Notes: generated from the letters alone by a model not told the origin. A stretch of DNA of 36,673 nucleotides from Candidatus Berkelbacteria bacterium (GCA_016213365.1 JACRAP010000018.1:1-36673), one strand, 5' to 3'; positions 21,800 through 31,042 are shown, numbered from the stretch's first letter. A program made the numbers and translations.

Positions 21800-23592
21800 T
21801 TTTTTATAGAATAATCTTCTTTTGTAAGGGATAAATTCTTATTATAAAATGGGTCGCCTTGTTGGAGTTGCTTTTTCCATTTGGCCTTAAATCGGTTAAT
21901 CTCTTTTAAAAACCTGGCTTGCCTTTCGGGCGTATCTTCATATCCTCTTGTTTTACTTTCGTAGTGATAAAGCTTGGCATACGGCGTCCAAACTATTTGT
22001 TGATTTTGTTCGGTAATTTTCATACAAAGATCGACGTCGTTAAAAGCTAGTGGGTAGCTTTCGTCGAAGCCACCGATTTTTTGGAATAGTTCTCGTTTTA
22101 TCATTAAGCATGCCGCCGTTACTGCACTAACGTTTATTGGGTAGGAGAGTCGGCCGAAATAACCACCAAAATTTTCCGGTAAGTGTTTGTGTGAATGACC
22201 AGCAACGCCACCAATGCCAATAATTACCCCGGCGTGTTGAAGGGTATTGTCTGGGTAAAGCAATTTTGCTCCAACCGCACCGATATCTTTTTGTTGGCAG
22301 TATTCTAATAGATACTCGATCCAGCCAGCGGTTATAACTTCCGTATCGTTATTTAAGAAAATTAGATATTCGCCCCCACATCTTTCAGCTGCAAAGTTAT
22401 TTACTGCCGAATAGTTAAATGGCCTATTCCAGTTAATGATTTTTATTCGTGGATCAGACAGCGATTTATAGTAGTCAAATACAATATCTTCTTTACTGCC
22501 AGTATCTACTACGATTATTTCAAGATTTTGATATGTAGAGCGATTGGTAATAGAGGAAATGCATGTTCTTAGTGTGTCAACATGATTCTTTGTGGGAATG
22601 ATTATTGAAATAAGTGGCTCGCTTTCTAAATAATAGATAGTTCTCGCTGAAGCAAAAAGCGGACCCTCGATTACCCGAGCCGGTAATTTCTTCCTTTTTA
22701 AATATAGGTTTACTGCCCTCTGGGTTGAGTAATTAGCGTAATTCTTTGAGCCGGAGTTGGTTGAAGTTGAATTTGCATGTTCGCGCCAATGATAAAGAAT
22801 TTTGGGTATATGCATTATTTGTTTTGCATGCTCGCTTGCCCGTAGTATTAAATCATAATCTTGGGCACCTTCAAATCCGGAATTAATTTTCCCTATTTTA
22901 TTAAGTAAAGACCGTTTTAAAGTAAGGAGGTGGGTAACGAAGTTATAGCTCCTAATCGTAATAGGGCTCCAGTCTGGCTTGAAGTGGGGGTGACTTCTGA
23001 TTTTACCGTTATAAGATAGCTTATCTTCGTCTGAATACAACATGTCGGCATTGGGGTTAGCGTTAATCGCGCTTACGATCTCGAATAACGCAAACGGTGC
23101 CAAAGTGTCGTCGTGATCTAGTAAACAAACAAAATCTCCGGTCGCTAAATCTATAGCCTTGTTAGTATTTACGGCGATACCCCCGTTTGACTCAAGCAAC
23201 TCGAGCTTAATTCTTTTATCGGTTAAAACTAATTCTTTCAAGTAATTGATTGTTTTTGGGTTAGTGCTTCCGTCGGCGATACATAGCTCCCAGTTTTGAT
23301 AGCTCTGTTTTTGAACAGATTCTACCATCGGCTTAAGAAAGTTTATGGGCGTATTATAGGTTGGTACGACAATTGAAATTAAGGGCATAATTTTAAACTT
23401 CTTTTTGGTCTGCTCTTTCAGCTCTATTAAACTTGGCTCGTTTTCCTTAATCCATTTAACGTAATCTCTATCGTTATAATACTTTTCTTCTTGGTAAAAA
23501 CTTTTTTCTGTAATTAGTCGTAAAATAGCTTTCTTTAAAGTCTTTTTAAACCCATATTGTTGGGCGTGGTTAATAATTCTATGTAACTTCAT
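21796..23592 (-). CDS. Tandem family 2 glycosyltransferase
   Basis: A 598-aa protein with two GT2-type catalytic modules. Module 1 begins ISIVVPTYNTPINFLKPMV with LLDHDDTLAPFAL as the metal site. Module 2 begins ISIIIPTKNHVDTL with FLNNDTEVITAGWIEYL, NVSAVTAACLMIKRELF and FNDVDLCMKI. Two active sites in one chain suggest a processive or alternating-linkage enzyme building a disaccharide repeat (inference). It overlaps wzt by 4 bp and the methyltransferase by 4 bp, so all are translated together. Donor sugar is unknown. Confidence 0.88.
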   Translation of the reverse strand: MKLHRIINHAQQYGFKKTLKKAILRLITEKSFYQEEKYYNDRDYVKWIKENEPSLIELKEQTKKKFKIMPLISIVVPTYNTPINFLKPMVESVQKQSYQNWELCIADGSTNPKTINYLKELVLTDKRIKLELLESNGGIAVNTNKAIDLATGDFVCLLDHDDTLAPFALFEIVSAINANPNADMLYSDEDKLSYNGKIRSHPHFKPDWSPITIRSYNFVTHLLTLKRSLLNKIGKINSGFEGAQDYDLILRASEHAKQIMHIPKILYHWREHANSTSTNSGSKNYANYSTQRAVNLYLKRKKLPARVIEGPLFASARTIYYLESEPLISIIIPTKNHVDTLRTCISSITNRSTYQNLEIIVVDTGSKEDIVFDYYKSLSDPRIKIINWNRPFNYSAVNNFAAERCGGEYLIFLNNDTEVITAGWIEYLLEYCQQKDIGAVGAKLLYPDNTLQHAGVIIGIGGVAGHSHKHLPENFGGYFGRLSYPINVSAVTAACLMIKRELFQKIGGFDESYPLAFNDVDLCMKITEQNQQIVWTPYAKLYHYESKTRGYEDTPERQARFLKEINRFKAKWKKQLQQGDPFYNKNLSLTKEDYSIKK

Positions 23593-24815
23593 CTAATAAT
23601 TTCTATTTTTAGCTTATTTTCAGAGGAAAGTAAGGAGTGCGGGTTGTTACTACCTGAAATAATAAAACTATTTGCATTTGGTACCTGATCGTAGAATACT
23701 GTCGCTGACTCGTTCGCAATTGCTGGCTCGATAATAAACTCACCGTCGTTAAAATTATTTGGCAGCTCAAGACTTATTGTAATTTCATCGCCCTTCTTTA
23801 AACTGGATAATGATTTATTCTCTTCTATTAATGTGTTTGTTGCAAGTAACGCGCGTTGGGTGTGCTTTTCCCAAACTGTAATTCCTGCAATTGGGTTATG
23901 GATGTCTTTTCTAGCTTTAAGCGAGACTTCAACAAATATTTTTTCGCCGTAATTAAATTTACGTTGGGGAACCTTGTCGTGGTTAAGTACTTGAGTTTTC
24001 TTAATTTCTACATAGTTTTTGCTGATTGATGGACCTTGTTTCACCTCTTCTTGGGGTGAGTTGCTAATTTGACCCAAAACTACCTCTGAATATTCACGCA
24101 AAACCTGCTTGATTGAGCCAAAACTAGTAATCTCGCCGTTATCAATTAACACTCCTCTGTCGCAAAATCTTTCTAAAGAGTTTCTATCGTGGGAGACTAA
24201 CACAACAGTTCTGCCGCCTTTTTTCAGGGTTTGAAAATAATCAAAACACTTTTGCTGGAAGGCAGAATCCCCCACCGCCAAAACTTCGTCTATCAGTAAA
24301 ATATCGCTCTTGGCTTGTATCGCGATCGAGAACGCAAGGCGAACTTGCATGCCGGATGAGTAGTTCTTTAGTTTTTGGTCCATAAATTTCTCAAGCTCGG
24401 CAAACTCGACTATCTCGTTGTACATATTGGTCATTTCCTTGCGGCTAAATCCAAGGAGTGCGCCGTTTAAAAATACGTTCTCGCGACCGGAGAGTTCTGG
24501 GTTAAAACCAACGCCTAGTTCGATAAACGGAGTTAAGCTGCCCAGTACGGCGATATCGCCGCTATCAGGCGCGTAAATGCCGGCAAGAATTTTAAGCAAA
24601 GTACTTTTACCGCTACCGTTGCGGCCAACGATCCCAAAGAACTCGCCTTTTTTAATTTCAAACGAAATATTTTTTAAAACTTTTTGCTCCTCAAAGCCGC
24701 GCTCGCCACTGAACAATTTAATTACCCCCTGTTTTACGCCGCTAATTTTTTCGTGCGGCAACCTAAAGCTTTTGCTTAAGTTTTTAACGATAATGGCGTT
24801 TTCTTGGTTATTCAT
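23589..24815 (-). CDS. wzt: Polysaccharide ABC exporter ATPase with sugar-binding domain (Wzt)
   Basis: A 408-aa protein. The ATPase domain has Walker A GRNGSGKSTLLK (about 64-75), signature YSSGMQVRLAFSIA and Walker B DILLIDEVLAVGD, followed by VVLVSHD. Residues of about 260-408 form a beta-rich C-terminal domain as in Wzt of E. coli O9a, which recognises the terminal modification of the finished glycan. It dimerises and powers the permease Wzm encoded just upstream (start overlaps the Wzm stop by one base). The C-terminal domain implies that export is tied to a chain-end signal. Confidence 0.93.
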   Translation of the reverse strand: MNNQENAIIVKNLSKSFRLPHEKISGVKQGVIKLFSGERGFEEQKVLKNISFEIKKGEFFGIVGRNGSGKSTLLKILAGIYAPDSGDIAVLGSLTPFIELGVGFNPELSGRENVFLNGALLGFSRKEMTNMYNEIVEFAELEKFMDQKLKNYSSGMQVRLAFSIAIQAKSDILLIDEVLAVGDSAFQQKCFDYFQTLKKGGRTVVLVSHDRNSLERFCDRGVLIDNGEITSFGSIKQVLREYSEVVLGQISNSPQEEVKQGPSISKNYVEIKKTQVLNHDKVPQRKFNYGEKIFVEVSLKARKDIHNPIAGITVWEKHTQRALLATNTLIEENKSLSSLKKGDEITISLELPNNFNDGEFIIEPAIANESATVFYDQVPNANSFIISGSNNPHSLLSSENKLKIEIIR

Positions 24816-25627
24816 TAAATATTCTCGGCGAAATGTTTAGAGTTGTTCTTGAAGTAGCTTGAGGCGATTAATATTAACAGGACAATTAATATGTAAGGGA
24901 TCGCCACGATCAGCGGGTTGGTAATAAAATTCGACGTGGTAACGGTTTGTTCGGAAATAAGATTGTAACGGGCGTCTTGAATTACCATCGCCACTGGATT
25001 TAACAGTAGAATTTTTGCCGCTAGCTCGCTGGTGTTTATAACCATCGAAATCGGGTAGATAATTGGAGTTAAATAAAACAGCGCTTGCATTATTACTTCC
25101 CAGATATAATTGATATCGCGAAACTTAACCATCAGCGCCGAAAGTAAAAACGCAAAAGATAACGAGATAATATACAGTTCAACGATATTTATCGGTAAAA
25201 GTAACGCGCTGGAGCGAAACTCAACGCCGCTAAGAACGGCAAAAAGAATTACAACCACAAGGTTGATTAACAGGTTAATTAACGCTGAAATGCTGGTTGA
25301 TAAAACGATAATGTATTTTGGAAAATTGATTTTACGAATCATATCGCTTCTGTTAACGATCGCGTGCAAACCTTGATTAGTAGATTCCACAAAATAGTTC
25401 CAAAGAACAACGCCTAGGAGTAAGTAAATCTCAAAGTGCGCGATATCGGCGCCAAAGCGCAAGTACTTAACGAAAACCAAGTAAAGAATCGTAAATAACA
25501 GTAACGGCTTTAATAGCGACCACAAATAACCGAGCACCGACCCTTGATATCGCAGCTTGAAATCTGTTATAACTAGTTCGCTTAAAAGAATTCGGTTCTT
25601 ACGGCTAAAAATATTAGATAAATTCAT
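24815..25627 (-). CDS. wzm: Polysaccharide ABC exporter permease (Wzm)
   Basis: A 270-aa ABC-2 type permease with about six membrane helices. LRYQGSVLGYLWSLLKPLLLF near the N-terminus is the typical amphipathic coupling region, and YLTPIIYPISMV is also typical. With Wzt it moves lipid-linked polysaccharide across the cytoplasmic membrane. It heads a minus-strand operon (wzm-wzt-GT2-methyltransferase) with 1-4 bp overlaps throughout. CTGGAG lies 4 nt before ATG and TATAAT about 14 nt before that, so it has a short leader, unlike most neighbours. Confidence 0.92.
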   Translation of the reverse strand: MNLSNIFSRKNRILLSELVITDFKLRYQGSVLGYLWSLLKPLLLFTILYLVFVKYLRFGADIAHFEIYLLLGVVLWNYFVESTNQGLHAIVNRSDMIRKINFPKYIIVLSTSISALINLLINLVVVILFAVLSGVEFRSSALLLPINIVELYIISLSFAFLLSALMVKFRDINYIWEVIMQALFYLTPIIYPISMVINTSELAAKILLLNPVAMVIQDARYNLISEQTVTTSNFITNPLIVAIPYILIVLLILIASSYFKNNSKHFAENI

Positions 25628-25655
25628 TGAACTCCAGGTATATTATATAAGATAT

Positions 25656-26675
25656 ATGAAAAACTTTAAGAGCATAGCGGTAGTTGTACTAAATTGGAAC
25701 GGCGAAGATATGGTTGAAGCGGCCGTTTTGTCGCTGTTAAAACAAAGTTACCAGCAGTTCAAAATAATTATAGTTGATAACGGCTCGACCGATAATTCCA
25801 GAAAAATATTGGAAAAACTAAAAGACGAAAACTTTGAAAAAATCGAGCTAATTTTTAACGAACAAAATCTTGGCTTTGCCCTCGGAGTAAATGTTGGGAT
25901 AAAACACGCACTTGATAATAATTTTGATTTTGTGGGCTTATTTAATAATGACGCCGTGGCAGAAGAGAATTGGCTAGAGAAGTTAGTCGAAAGCTTCGAT
26001 AAAGTCGATAATCTTGGTGGCGCAACTTGTTTACTGCTGCATAAAAACGGCAAAACGATTGATAGTACCGGCGATTGGTACAGCGTTTGGGGGTTGCCGT
26101 TCCCGCGTAGCCGCGACCAAAAAACCGAACTTGCGCCGCAATCGGGGTTAGTTTTCGGTGTTTCCGGCGGCGCGTCGCTTTATAGCGCAACATTATTTAA
26201 GGAAATAGGGTTATTTGACGAACGCTTTTTCGCCTATTTTGAAGACGTGGATATTAGTTTTCGCGCCCAGTTAGCCGGATATAAGTTTTATTTTAATAAA
26301 GAAGCTATCGCTTACCACACCCAAGGCGCAACCAGTAAAAAGTTCCCAGGATTTGGTAAGTTTCAAATGTTCAAGAATTTGCCGCAACTATTTATAAAAA
26401 ATGTACCGCTCGGGTTAATACTCCCAATAGGTTTGCGATTTTTGCCGATCCTATTATTATTTTTGCTAAGAAGTTTACTCGGACTGCGCGAAGCAGTGCC
26501 GACGCTAAAAGGATTCTTGGTTTCGTTCTTGCTAATTCCGGGATCTCTTTTGCGCCGCAGGGAAGTTCAAGGTAATAAAAAAGTAACAAACCAGTATTTA
26601 CGAGAAATTATTTGGTGGGGCTTACCGCCAAAAATGACAAAAAAACTTTTTGGTAAAGAGGTTGAAGTTAAATAG
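25656..26675 (+). CDS. Family 2 glycosyltransferase (rhamnosyltransferase-like)
   Basis: A 339-aa protein. The GT-A fold begins IAVVVLNWNGEDMVEAAV, with IIVDNGSTDNS, GLFNNDAVAEENWLEKL as the metal site, a SGGASLYSATLFKEIG acceptor segment and FFAYFEDVDISFRAQLAG. A C-terminal hydrophobic patch (PLGLILPIGLRFLPILLLFLL) suggests membrane attachment. This architecture is common in rhamnosyltransferases (WbbL-like), in keeping with RmlA in the locus, but the donor is unproven. The ATG at 25656 is chosen because the fold starts there; an AT-rich TATATA lies 6 nt upstream and no ribosome-binding site is seen. It is divergent from wzm across 28 bp. Confidence 0.85.
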   Translation: MKNFKSIAVVVLNWNGEDMVEAAVLSLLKQSYQQFKIIIVDNGSTDNSRKILEKLKDENFEKIELIFNEQNLGFALGVNVGIKHALDNNFDFVGLFNNDAVAEENWLEKLVESFDKVDNLGGATCLLLHKNGKTIDSTGDWYSVWGLPFPRSRDQKTELAPQSGLVFGVSGGASLYSATLFKEIGLFDERFFAYFEDVDISFRAQLAGYKFYFNKEAIAYHTQGATSKKFPGFGKFQMFKNLPQLFIKNVPLGLILPIGLRFLPILLLFLLRSLLGLREAVPTLKGFLVSFLLIPGSLLRRREVQGNKKVTNQYLREIIWWGLPPKMTKKLFGKEVEVK

Positions 26676-26680
26676 TATGT

Positions 26681-26696
26681 CCCGGCTTTCGCCGGG
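26681..26696. other. Strong hairpin at the end of the polysaccharide locus
   Basis: CCCGGC-TTTC-GCCGGG, a 6-bp perfect stem, lies 5 nt after the GT2 stop. No T-run follows on the plus strand and none on the minus strand, so it is not a typical intrinsic terminator. It may protect the 3' end of either transcript. Confidence 0.5.
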
Positions 26697-26723
26697 CGAT
26701 GATGCTGAGATTGGTTAGCGAAG

Positions 26724-27455
26724 CTAGATGTGCTTAACGAGCTTTACCCCCTCGAGTCGATAGATGAAACCATCGTATTTACTTGGTCGTTCGATCAATG
26801 CCGTTACTGCCTCTGCGGCCTCCTCGGCGGTAATACCGTTTTGGCGTTCGTGGGGGTTCTGGATAAGTCGCTGCTCGACCAAACCAGTAAGTACTAGTCC
26901 CGGACACAGCGCGTACGACCGTGCTTTGTTGCCTTCGATTTCGCTAAGCTCGCGGTGGAGCGCCTCGGCAAGCGCCGTTTGTCCGCTTTTATCGAACGAA
27001 TAGGCGCCGTTGCCAGCAAGTACCCATCCGTTCAAGCCGCCGAGCGAGCTTAGTAGCACAAAAACTCCCGAACGCTGTGACTTCAGGATTCCTGCGGCAT
27101 GTTTTACAACAGTCGCAACGCCGATTCTGTTGAGCTCGCCGTCTTTTCGAAACCGATTGAGATCGATTTGCTCAAGCGACGTGCTATGAACGTAGGTTGA
27201 AGGGGTGGTGATAATCGCGCTGATTTCGCCCAATCCAAGAGCTTTTTCAAACGCTGCCGCCACCTGCTTCTCGACTGTAATGTCCGTTGGTACGGCCACG
27301 ATATTTGTGTTTTTAGCCCTCATCTCCTCCAACTTATCGGCGCTACGGGCGCAGGCAATAACCTGCCACTGCATTTGGGCAAACAACAACGCGGTTGCTC
27401 GTCCGATCCCCTCGCTCGCACCAAAAACAACCGCAACCTTTTGTCTTTTTGCCAT
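26724..27455 (-). CDS. Short-chain dehydrogenase/reductase
   Basis: A 243-aa SDR enzyme. The NAD(P) loop is VVFGASEGIGRA; an Arg two turns later (CARSADKL) favours NADPH. The catalytic set is Ser (VLLSSLGG) and the Y-x3-K of AYSFDKSG. The usual NAG motif is replaced by TTPSTYV, which is atypical. Substrate is unknown. TATATT lies 7 nt before the ATG with no ribosome-binding site. The gene starts directly after the terminator hairpin of its upstream neighbour, so it is a separate transcription unit. Confidence 0.88.
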   Translation of the reverse strand: MAKRQKVAVVFGASEGIGRATALLFAQMQWQVIACARSADKLEEMRAKNTNIVAVPTDITVEKQVAAAFEKALGLGEISAIITTPSTYVHSTSLEQIDLNRFRKDGELNRIGVATVVKHAAGILKSQRSGVFVLLSSLGGLNGWVLAGNGAYSFDKSGQTALAEALHRELSEIEGNKARSYALCPGLVLTGLVEQRLIQNPHERQNGITAEEAAEAVTALIERPSKYDGFIYRLEGVKLVKHI

Positions 27456-27473
27456 GTAAGTGAATATAACAAA

Positions 27474-27521
27474 ACGCCCTCCGCTTCGCTATGTACTAGG
27501 CACACGGCGAAAGGAGGGCGT
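27474..27521 (-). terminator. Intrinsic terminator of the YdcF-like gene
   Basis: ACGCCCTCC (27474-27482) pairs with GGAGGGCGT (27513-27521), and an inner TTCGC/GCGAA pair extends the stem. On the minus strand it is followed by TTTTG. It lies 14 nt beyond the stop of the 27535-28218 gene and just before the SDR promoter. Confidence 0.72.
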
Positions 27522-27534
27522 GGGTGGGGGAGGG

Positions 27535-28218
27535 TCAGCGTCCCTTTCTGTGGCGCTGAAAGTGCGTCCACCAACGAAGCAGTTTTGTGGTGGTGCACTT
27601 TCCTTCCCAAAAGGGATCTTTGCGGAGTCCGTACCACAGAATCGCCTTCTCCAGCGGCGAGTATGGCGCTTTCTCGCCACTGCGATACTGAATAATCTCC
27701 AATTTCCCCCAGAATTCGTGAGTCTCAAGCCGTTTCTTGATGATGAAGGCGATCATCTCGGTGTGGTCGGGATGTCCGACGACATGGATATTGGTTTTGC
27801 CAGGATCGTTCGAACCCAATATCTTAACGATTTCGTCGGTAGCAGCAGCGAAGTTTTCGGCCGTGCTGTTGCCAACGGCGACCGCTCTGACTTCCCGATT
27901 TGGCAAATGACAGAAGTAATCGCTGTACTCTTCCTCTGCCCACAGCATTTCTAGCTGTGCTTCGCTAAGTTCTCCGTCTGGGCGAGCGCCGCCAACGAAG
28001 AAAATCGCCCGGACATCATGTGGGTTTAGGGGGCTAACAATACCCAGTATCAAATATCCAATTGTTAGAAAATCAGAAGGGTTTCGGAGGTAAAGCGTAT
28101 CCAGGATCGTAAAAACCGTTGTGATCCTGTATATCGCTTCGTTTGTTGGGTGGATAGCTTTGTCGGGTGACATCCATACCCCGAAATGCGACGGAATCAA
28201 AATAAAGTGGCTTCTCAT
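27535..28218 (-). CDS. YdcF/DUF218-like protein
   Basis: A 227-aa protein without signal peptide or clear membrane helix. The order of motifs (AIFFVGGARPDGELSEAQ, then VAVGNSTAENFAAATDEI, then IHVVGHPDHTEMIAFI) follows the DUF218/YdcF Rossmann-like family (G-G, S-E-A, N-T-x-E-N, and His/Arg near the third strand). Its biochemical role is unclear; some relatives act on envelope precursors. AAGGAG lies 5 nt before ATG. G+C-rich codon use and the classical ribosome-binding site differ from neighbouring host genes and suggest a foreign origin. Its own terminator follows. Confidence 0.5.
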   Translation of the reverse strand: MRSHFILIPSHFGVWMSPDKAIHPTNEAIYRITTVFTILDTLYLRNPSDFLTIGYLILGIVSPLNPHDVRAIFFVGGARPDGELSEAQLEMLWAEEEYSDYFCHLPNREVRAVAVGNSTAENFAAATDEIVKILGSNDPGKTNIHVVGHPDHTEMIAFIIKKRLETHEFWGKLEIIQYRSGEKAPYSPLEKAILWYGLRKDPFWEGKCTTTKLLRWWTHFQRHRKGR

Positions 28219-28312
28219 ATGTGCTCCTTGCTCGCTACCGAGCGAAGTTGTGGGCTAATTCTAACAGACTGAGCTGAAAAATCAACCGGTTTTTACAATA
28301 AAACGTCAGTTG

Positions 28313-28341
28313 TTGAACCGATCTAAATTGTTCGCTATAAT
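28313..28341 (+). promoter_or_regulatory. Promoter of hppA
   Basis: TTGAAC (28313-28318), a 17-nt spacer and TATAAT (28336-28341). A leader of about 30 nt with GGAAGAGGTG precedes the ATG at 28379. This is the clearest consensus promoter in the window and belongs to a conventional, non-leaderless transcript. Confidence 0.8.
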
Positions 28342-28378
28342 TACTCTGTAAACAACTTAACTATAAGGAAGAGGTGAA

Positions 28379-30385
28379 ATGTCTATCGAACAATACGCTT
28401 TATACGGCTCTACTGCTGCAGGTGTTTTAGCAGTTCTTTACGGGTTATTCTTGGCACGCTGGATCGTTAAGCAAGACGCTGGTAGCGAAAAAATGCAGGA
28501 AATCGCCAAAGCGATTCAAACCGGCGCGCAGGCCTATTTAAACCGACAGTACAGAACCGTCGCGATTGTTGCCCTTATAGTTTTTGTAATTCTTGGCCTT
28601 ATTTTAAACTGGTTAACAGCTTACGGATTTCTAGTTGGCGCAATATTGTCCGCGCTTAGCGGCTATATCGGTATGAACATTTCGGTTCGAGCTAATGTTA
28701 GAACCGCCCAAGCGGCTAAAAAAGGTCTAAGCGCAGCGCTAGATTTAGCATTTAAAGGCGGCGCAGTAACTGGTTTGATGGTTGTTGGCCTTGGCTTAAT
28801 CGGCACGACCGTATTTTATTGGATTACAAAAGACGTCCCAGCGCTGGTTGGTTTAGCGTTTGGTGGCTCGTTAATCTCTATTTTTGCCCGTCTTGGTGGC
28901 GGAATTTACACTAAAGCCGCCGACGTCGGCGCTGACTTGGTTGGTAAGGTTGAAGCCGGTATCCCAGAAGACGACCCTCGTAACCCAGCAGTAATCGCCG
29001 ATAACGTCGGCGATAACGTCGGCGACTGTGCCGGTATGGCCGCCGACTTGTTCGAAACTTACGTAGTAACCGCTGTTTCAGCGATGCTACTTGGCCATAT
29101 TATTTTTGCAGGCAACGACAACGTTATTTTGTATCCGCTCGTTCTGGGTGCTGTTTCTGTTATCGCATCGATTGTTGGAACCTTCTTCGTAAAAGTTAAA
29201 GGCAAAAAATCTAGCATTATGGGCGCGATGTACAAAGGCCTGATTGTCTCAGCCGTTCTTGCCGCAATCGGCATTTACCCAGTTACAAATTGGTTAGCAA
29301 CTGGTCTTAGCGCTTCTGTTTTGAACATTTTTGGCGCTGGTATGGTTGGGATTGCAGTAACCGCCTTAATGATGGTTATCACCGAGTATTACACTTCAAC
29401 AAAATACGGCCCAGTTAAGGGCGTAGCTAAAGCGTCTGAAACCGGACACGGTACTAATATTATCGCTGGCTTAGCGCTGTCGATGCGCTCCACTATGCTA
29501 CCGGTTCTAGTGATCGCCGCTGGTGCGTTAATCGCCTTTAATCTTGCCGGATTGTTCGGAGTTGCTATCGCCGCTTTTGCGATGCTGTCGCTAACAGGTG
29601 TAATTGTAGCAATCGACGCCTTTGGCCCGATTACCGATAACGCTGGCGGAATCGCCGAAATGTCTGGTTTGCCAAGCGAAGTTCGCACCGTAACCGACGC
29701 GCTCGACGCAGTTGGTAACACCACTAAAGCCATTACTAAAGGTTACGCGATCGCCTCGGCCGGACTTGCCGCGCTGGTGCTGTTCGCCTCTTATACTCAA
29801 GAAATCGTCGCTAAAGGCAAAACCGTAACTTACGACTTGTCCGATCCGTACGTAATTGTTGGTCTGTTTATCGGTGGCTTACTGCCGTATATCTTCGCCG
29901 CCATCTCGATGGAAGCGGTCGGACGCGCCGCTGGAGCGGTTGTAACCGAAGTTCGTAGACAGTTCAAAGAACGAAAAGGCATTTTAGAAGGTAAGGCCAA
30001 ACCAGATTACGCTCGGGCAGTCTCGATCGTTACCGGCGCAGCGCTAAAAGAAATGATTGTTCCGGCGTTACTACCGGTTGTTGTGCCGATCTTGGTTGGT
30101 TACTTCCTCGGGCTAGCTGCGCTTGGCGGACTGCTAATCGGATCGATTGTAACCGGATTATTCCTTGCGCTATCGATGACTAACGGCGGCGCCGCTTGGG
30201 ATAACGCTAAAAAGTACATCGAAGAAGGGCATCACGGCGGCAAGGGTTCAGAGGCGCACAAAGCGGCTGTAACCGGCGACACTGTTGGCGACCCGTACAA
30301 AGATACCGCTGGCCCAGCCATTAACCCAATGATTAAGATTGTTAATATCGTAGCGATACTAATAATCGTGCTACTGGTTAAATAA
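28379..30385 (+). CDS. hppA: K+-independent H+-translocating membrane pyrophosphatase
   Basis: A 668-aa integral membrane enzyme that couples PPi hydrolysis to proton export. Pyrophosphate-binding motifs are intact: [15 protein letters not shown] (about 180-194), [15 protein letters not shown], and [16 protein letters not shown]; the C-terminal [18 protein letters not shown] is present. The segment [13 protein letters not shown] (about 446-458) carries Lys and Thr at the positions that are Ala and Gly in K+-dependent enzymes, which predicts a K+-independent H+ pump. Length and about 15-16 helices are normal. It has a strong promoter and a ribosome-binding site. In a fermentative small cell it would recover energy from biosynthetic PPi. 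Confidence 0.95.
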   Translation: MSIEQYALYGSTAAGVLAVLYGLFLARWIVKQDAGSEKMQEIAKAIQTGAQAYLNRQYRTVAIVALIVFVILGLILNWLTAYGFLVGAILSALSGYIGMNISVRANVRTAQAAKKGLSAALDLAFKGGAVTGLMVVGLGLIGTTVFYWITKDVPALVGLAFGGSLISIFARLGGGIYTKAADVGADLVGKVEAGIPEDDPRNPAVIADNVGDNVGDCAGMAADLFETYVVTAVSAMLLGHIIFAGNDNVILYPLVLGAVSVIASIVGTFFVKVKGKKSSIMGAMYKGLIVSAVLAAIGIYPVTNWLATGLSASVLNIFGAGMVGIAVTALMMVITEYYTSTKYGPVKGVAKASETGHGTNIIAGLALSMRSTMLPVLVIAAGALIAFNLAGLFGVAIAAFAMLSLTGVIVAIDAFGPITDNAGGIAEMSGLPSEVRTVTDALDAVGNTTKAITKGYAIASAGLAALVLFASYTQEIVAKGKTVTYDLSDPYVIVGLFIGGLLPYIFAAISMEAVGRAAGAVVTEVRRQFKERKGILEGKAKPDYARAVSIVTGAALKEMIVPALLPVVVPILVGYFLGLAALGGLLIGSIVTGLFLALSMTNGGAAWDNAKKYIEEGHHGGKGSEAHKAAVTGDTVGDPYKDTAGPAINPMIKIVNIVAILIIVLLVK

Positions 30386-30417
30386 ACTCAAAGTTCTAAA
30401 CCCTAAACCCAAAAACA

Positions 30418-30642
30418 ATGAAGCCAAAGGATGCCAAAAACTGGGTGATCGACCGGTTTGAGAACGGTCACGCCATCTTAGTTGGTAACGGCGACGAGCT
30501 ATTGGTGCCACGCATCCAAATCCCAGAAGAAGCTAAAGAAGGCGATGTTTTATCGGCGGAGTTTTACTTTCAAAAAGACGAAAGAAAGCGCCGCGAAAAT
30601 TTAGCAAAATCTTTACTGGAAGAAATTTTAGGCAAAGATTAA
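30418..30642 (+). CDS. DUF3006-like small protein
   Basis: A 74-aa protein with the DUF3006 pattern WVIDRFENGHAILVGNGDE, LVPRIQIPEEAKEGDVLSAE and a basic helical end (KDERKRRENLAKSLLEEI). The family is uncharacterised and is often found beside metallo-hydrolases or nucleases. It lies 32 bp downstream of hppA in the same direction, without its own ribosome-binding site or -10 box, so it is probably co-transcribed with hppA. A functional link to the pump is unknown. Confidence 0.75.
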   Translation: MKPKDAKNWVIDRFENGHAILVGNGDELLVPRIQIPEEAKEGDVLSAEFYFQKDERKRRENLAKSLLEEILGKD

Positions 30643-30660
30643 TTTTACAGACTAAATCCA

Positions 30661-30689
30661 TTGACTTTGGGGCATTTTGTTGATACATT
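30661..30689 (+). promoter_or_regulatory. Promoter of the 30722 gene
   Basis: TTGACT (30661-30666), a 17-nt spacer and TACATT (30684-30689), the same hexamer pair as the toxin-antitoxin promoter. Here a leader of about 26 nt follows with a small hairpin (GACAC-aag-GGTGTC) and GGGAGGG before the start. Confidence 0.65.
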
Positions 30690-30721
30690 TTGCCAGACAC
30701 AAGGGTGTCGGGAGGGTAGAT

Positions 30722-31042
30722 GTGGATTCGTACCAAAAAGAAAAAGAATTCTTTTGGGACGCAAAAGAGTCCATAAGACTTGGAGCCTTAGAGCGATGGG
30801 TGCTTGAAAAATGGTATGCAAAGCCGAACCCTTGCACGCCCGATAAGGTTCCATTCTTGAACAAGGTTGCCGTTGAGGCGGCTTCGGAGTTTGGGCGGAT
30901 CAAGAAGTTTGGGGGTGGATACTTCGCAACTAAGAGGGCTCTCGAGTCTGGCATTGAGAAAATTCGTTCTCGAGTTTCTGCCCCTAGCCAGGAAATATCG
31001 CCGCAAGTGCCACCGTATCGGTTGCCGTACAAGGAGAACTGA
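30722..31042 (+). CDS. Uncharacterised small basic protein
   Basis: A 106-aa protein. The GTG at 30722 is taken as start because GGGAGGG lies 5 nt upstream and a full promoter precedes it; upstream in-frame codons fall inside that promoter. The sequence (VDSYQKEKEFFWDAKESIRL, ALERWVLEKWYAKPNP, FGGGYFATKRALESGIEKI) is mostly helical and soluble, with a Pro-rich tail. No family is recognised. G+C-rich codon use and a classical ribosome-binding site place it with the acquired genes in the window. Confidence 0.55.
   Translation: MDSYQKEKEFFWDAKESIRLGALERWVLEKWYAKPNPCTPDKVPFLNKVAVEAASEFGRIKKFGGGYFATKRALESGIEKIRSRVSAPSQEISPQVPPYRLPYKEN

Noticed and set aside
27375-27954. Plus-strand frames across the SDR and YdcF-like genes
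   Set aside because: They run through a terminator hairpin and mirror real minus-strand genes with better motifs and start signals.
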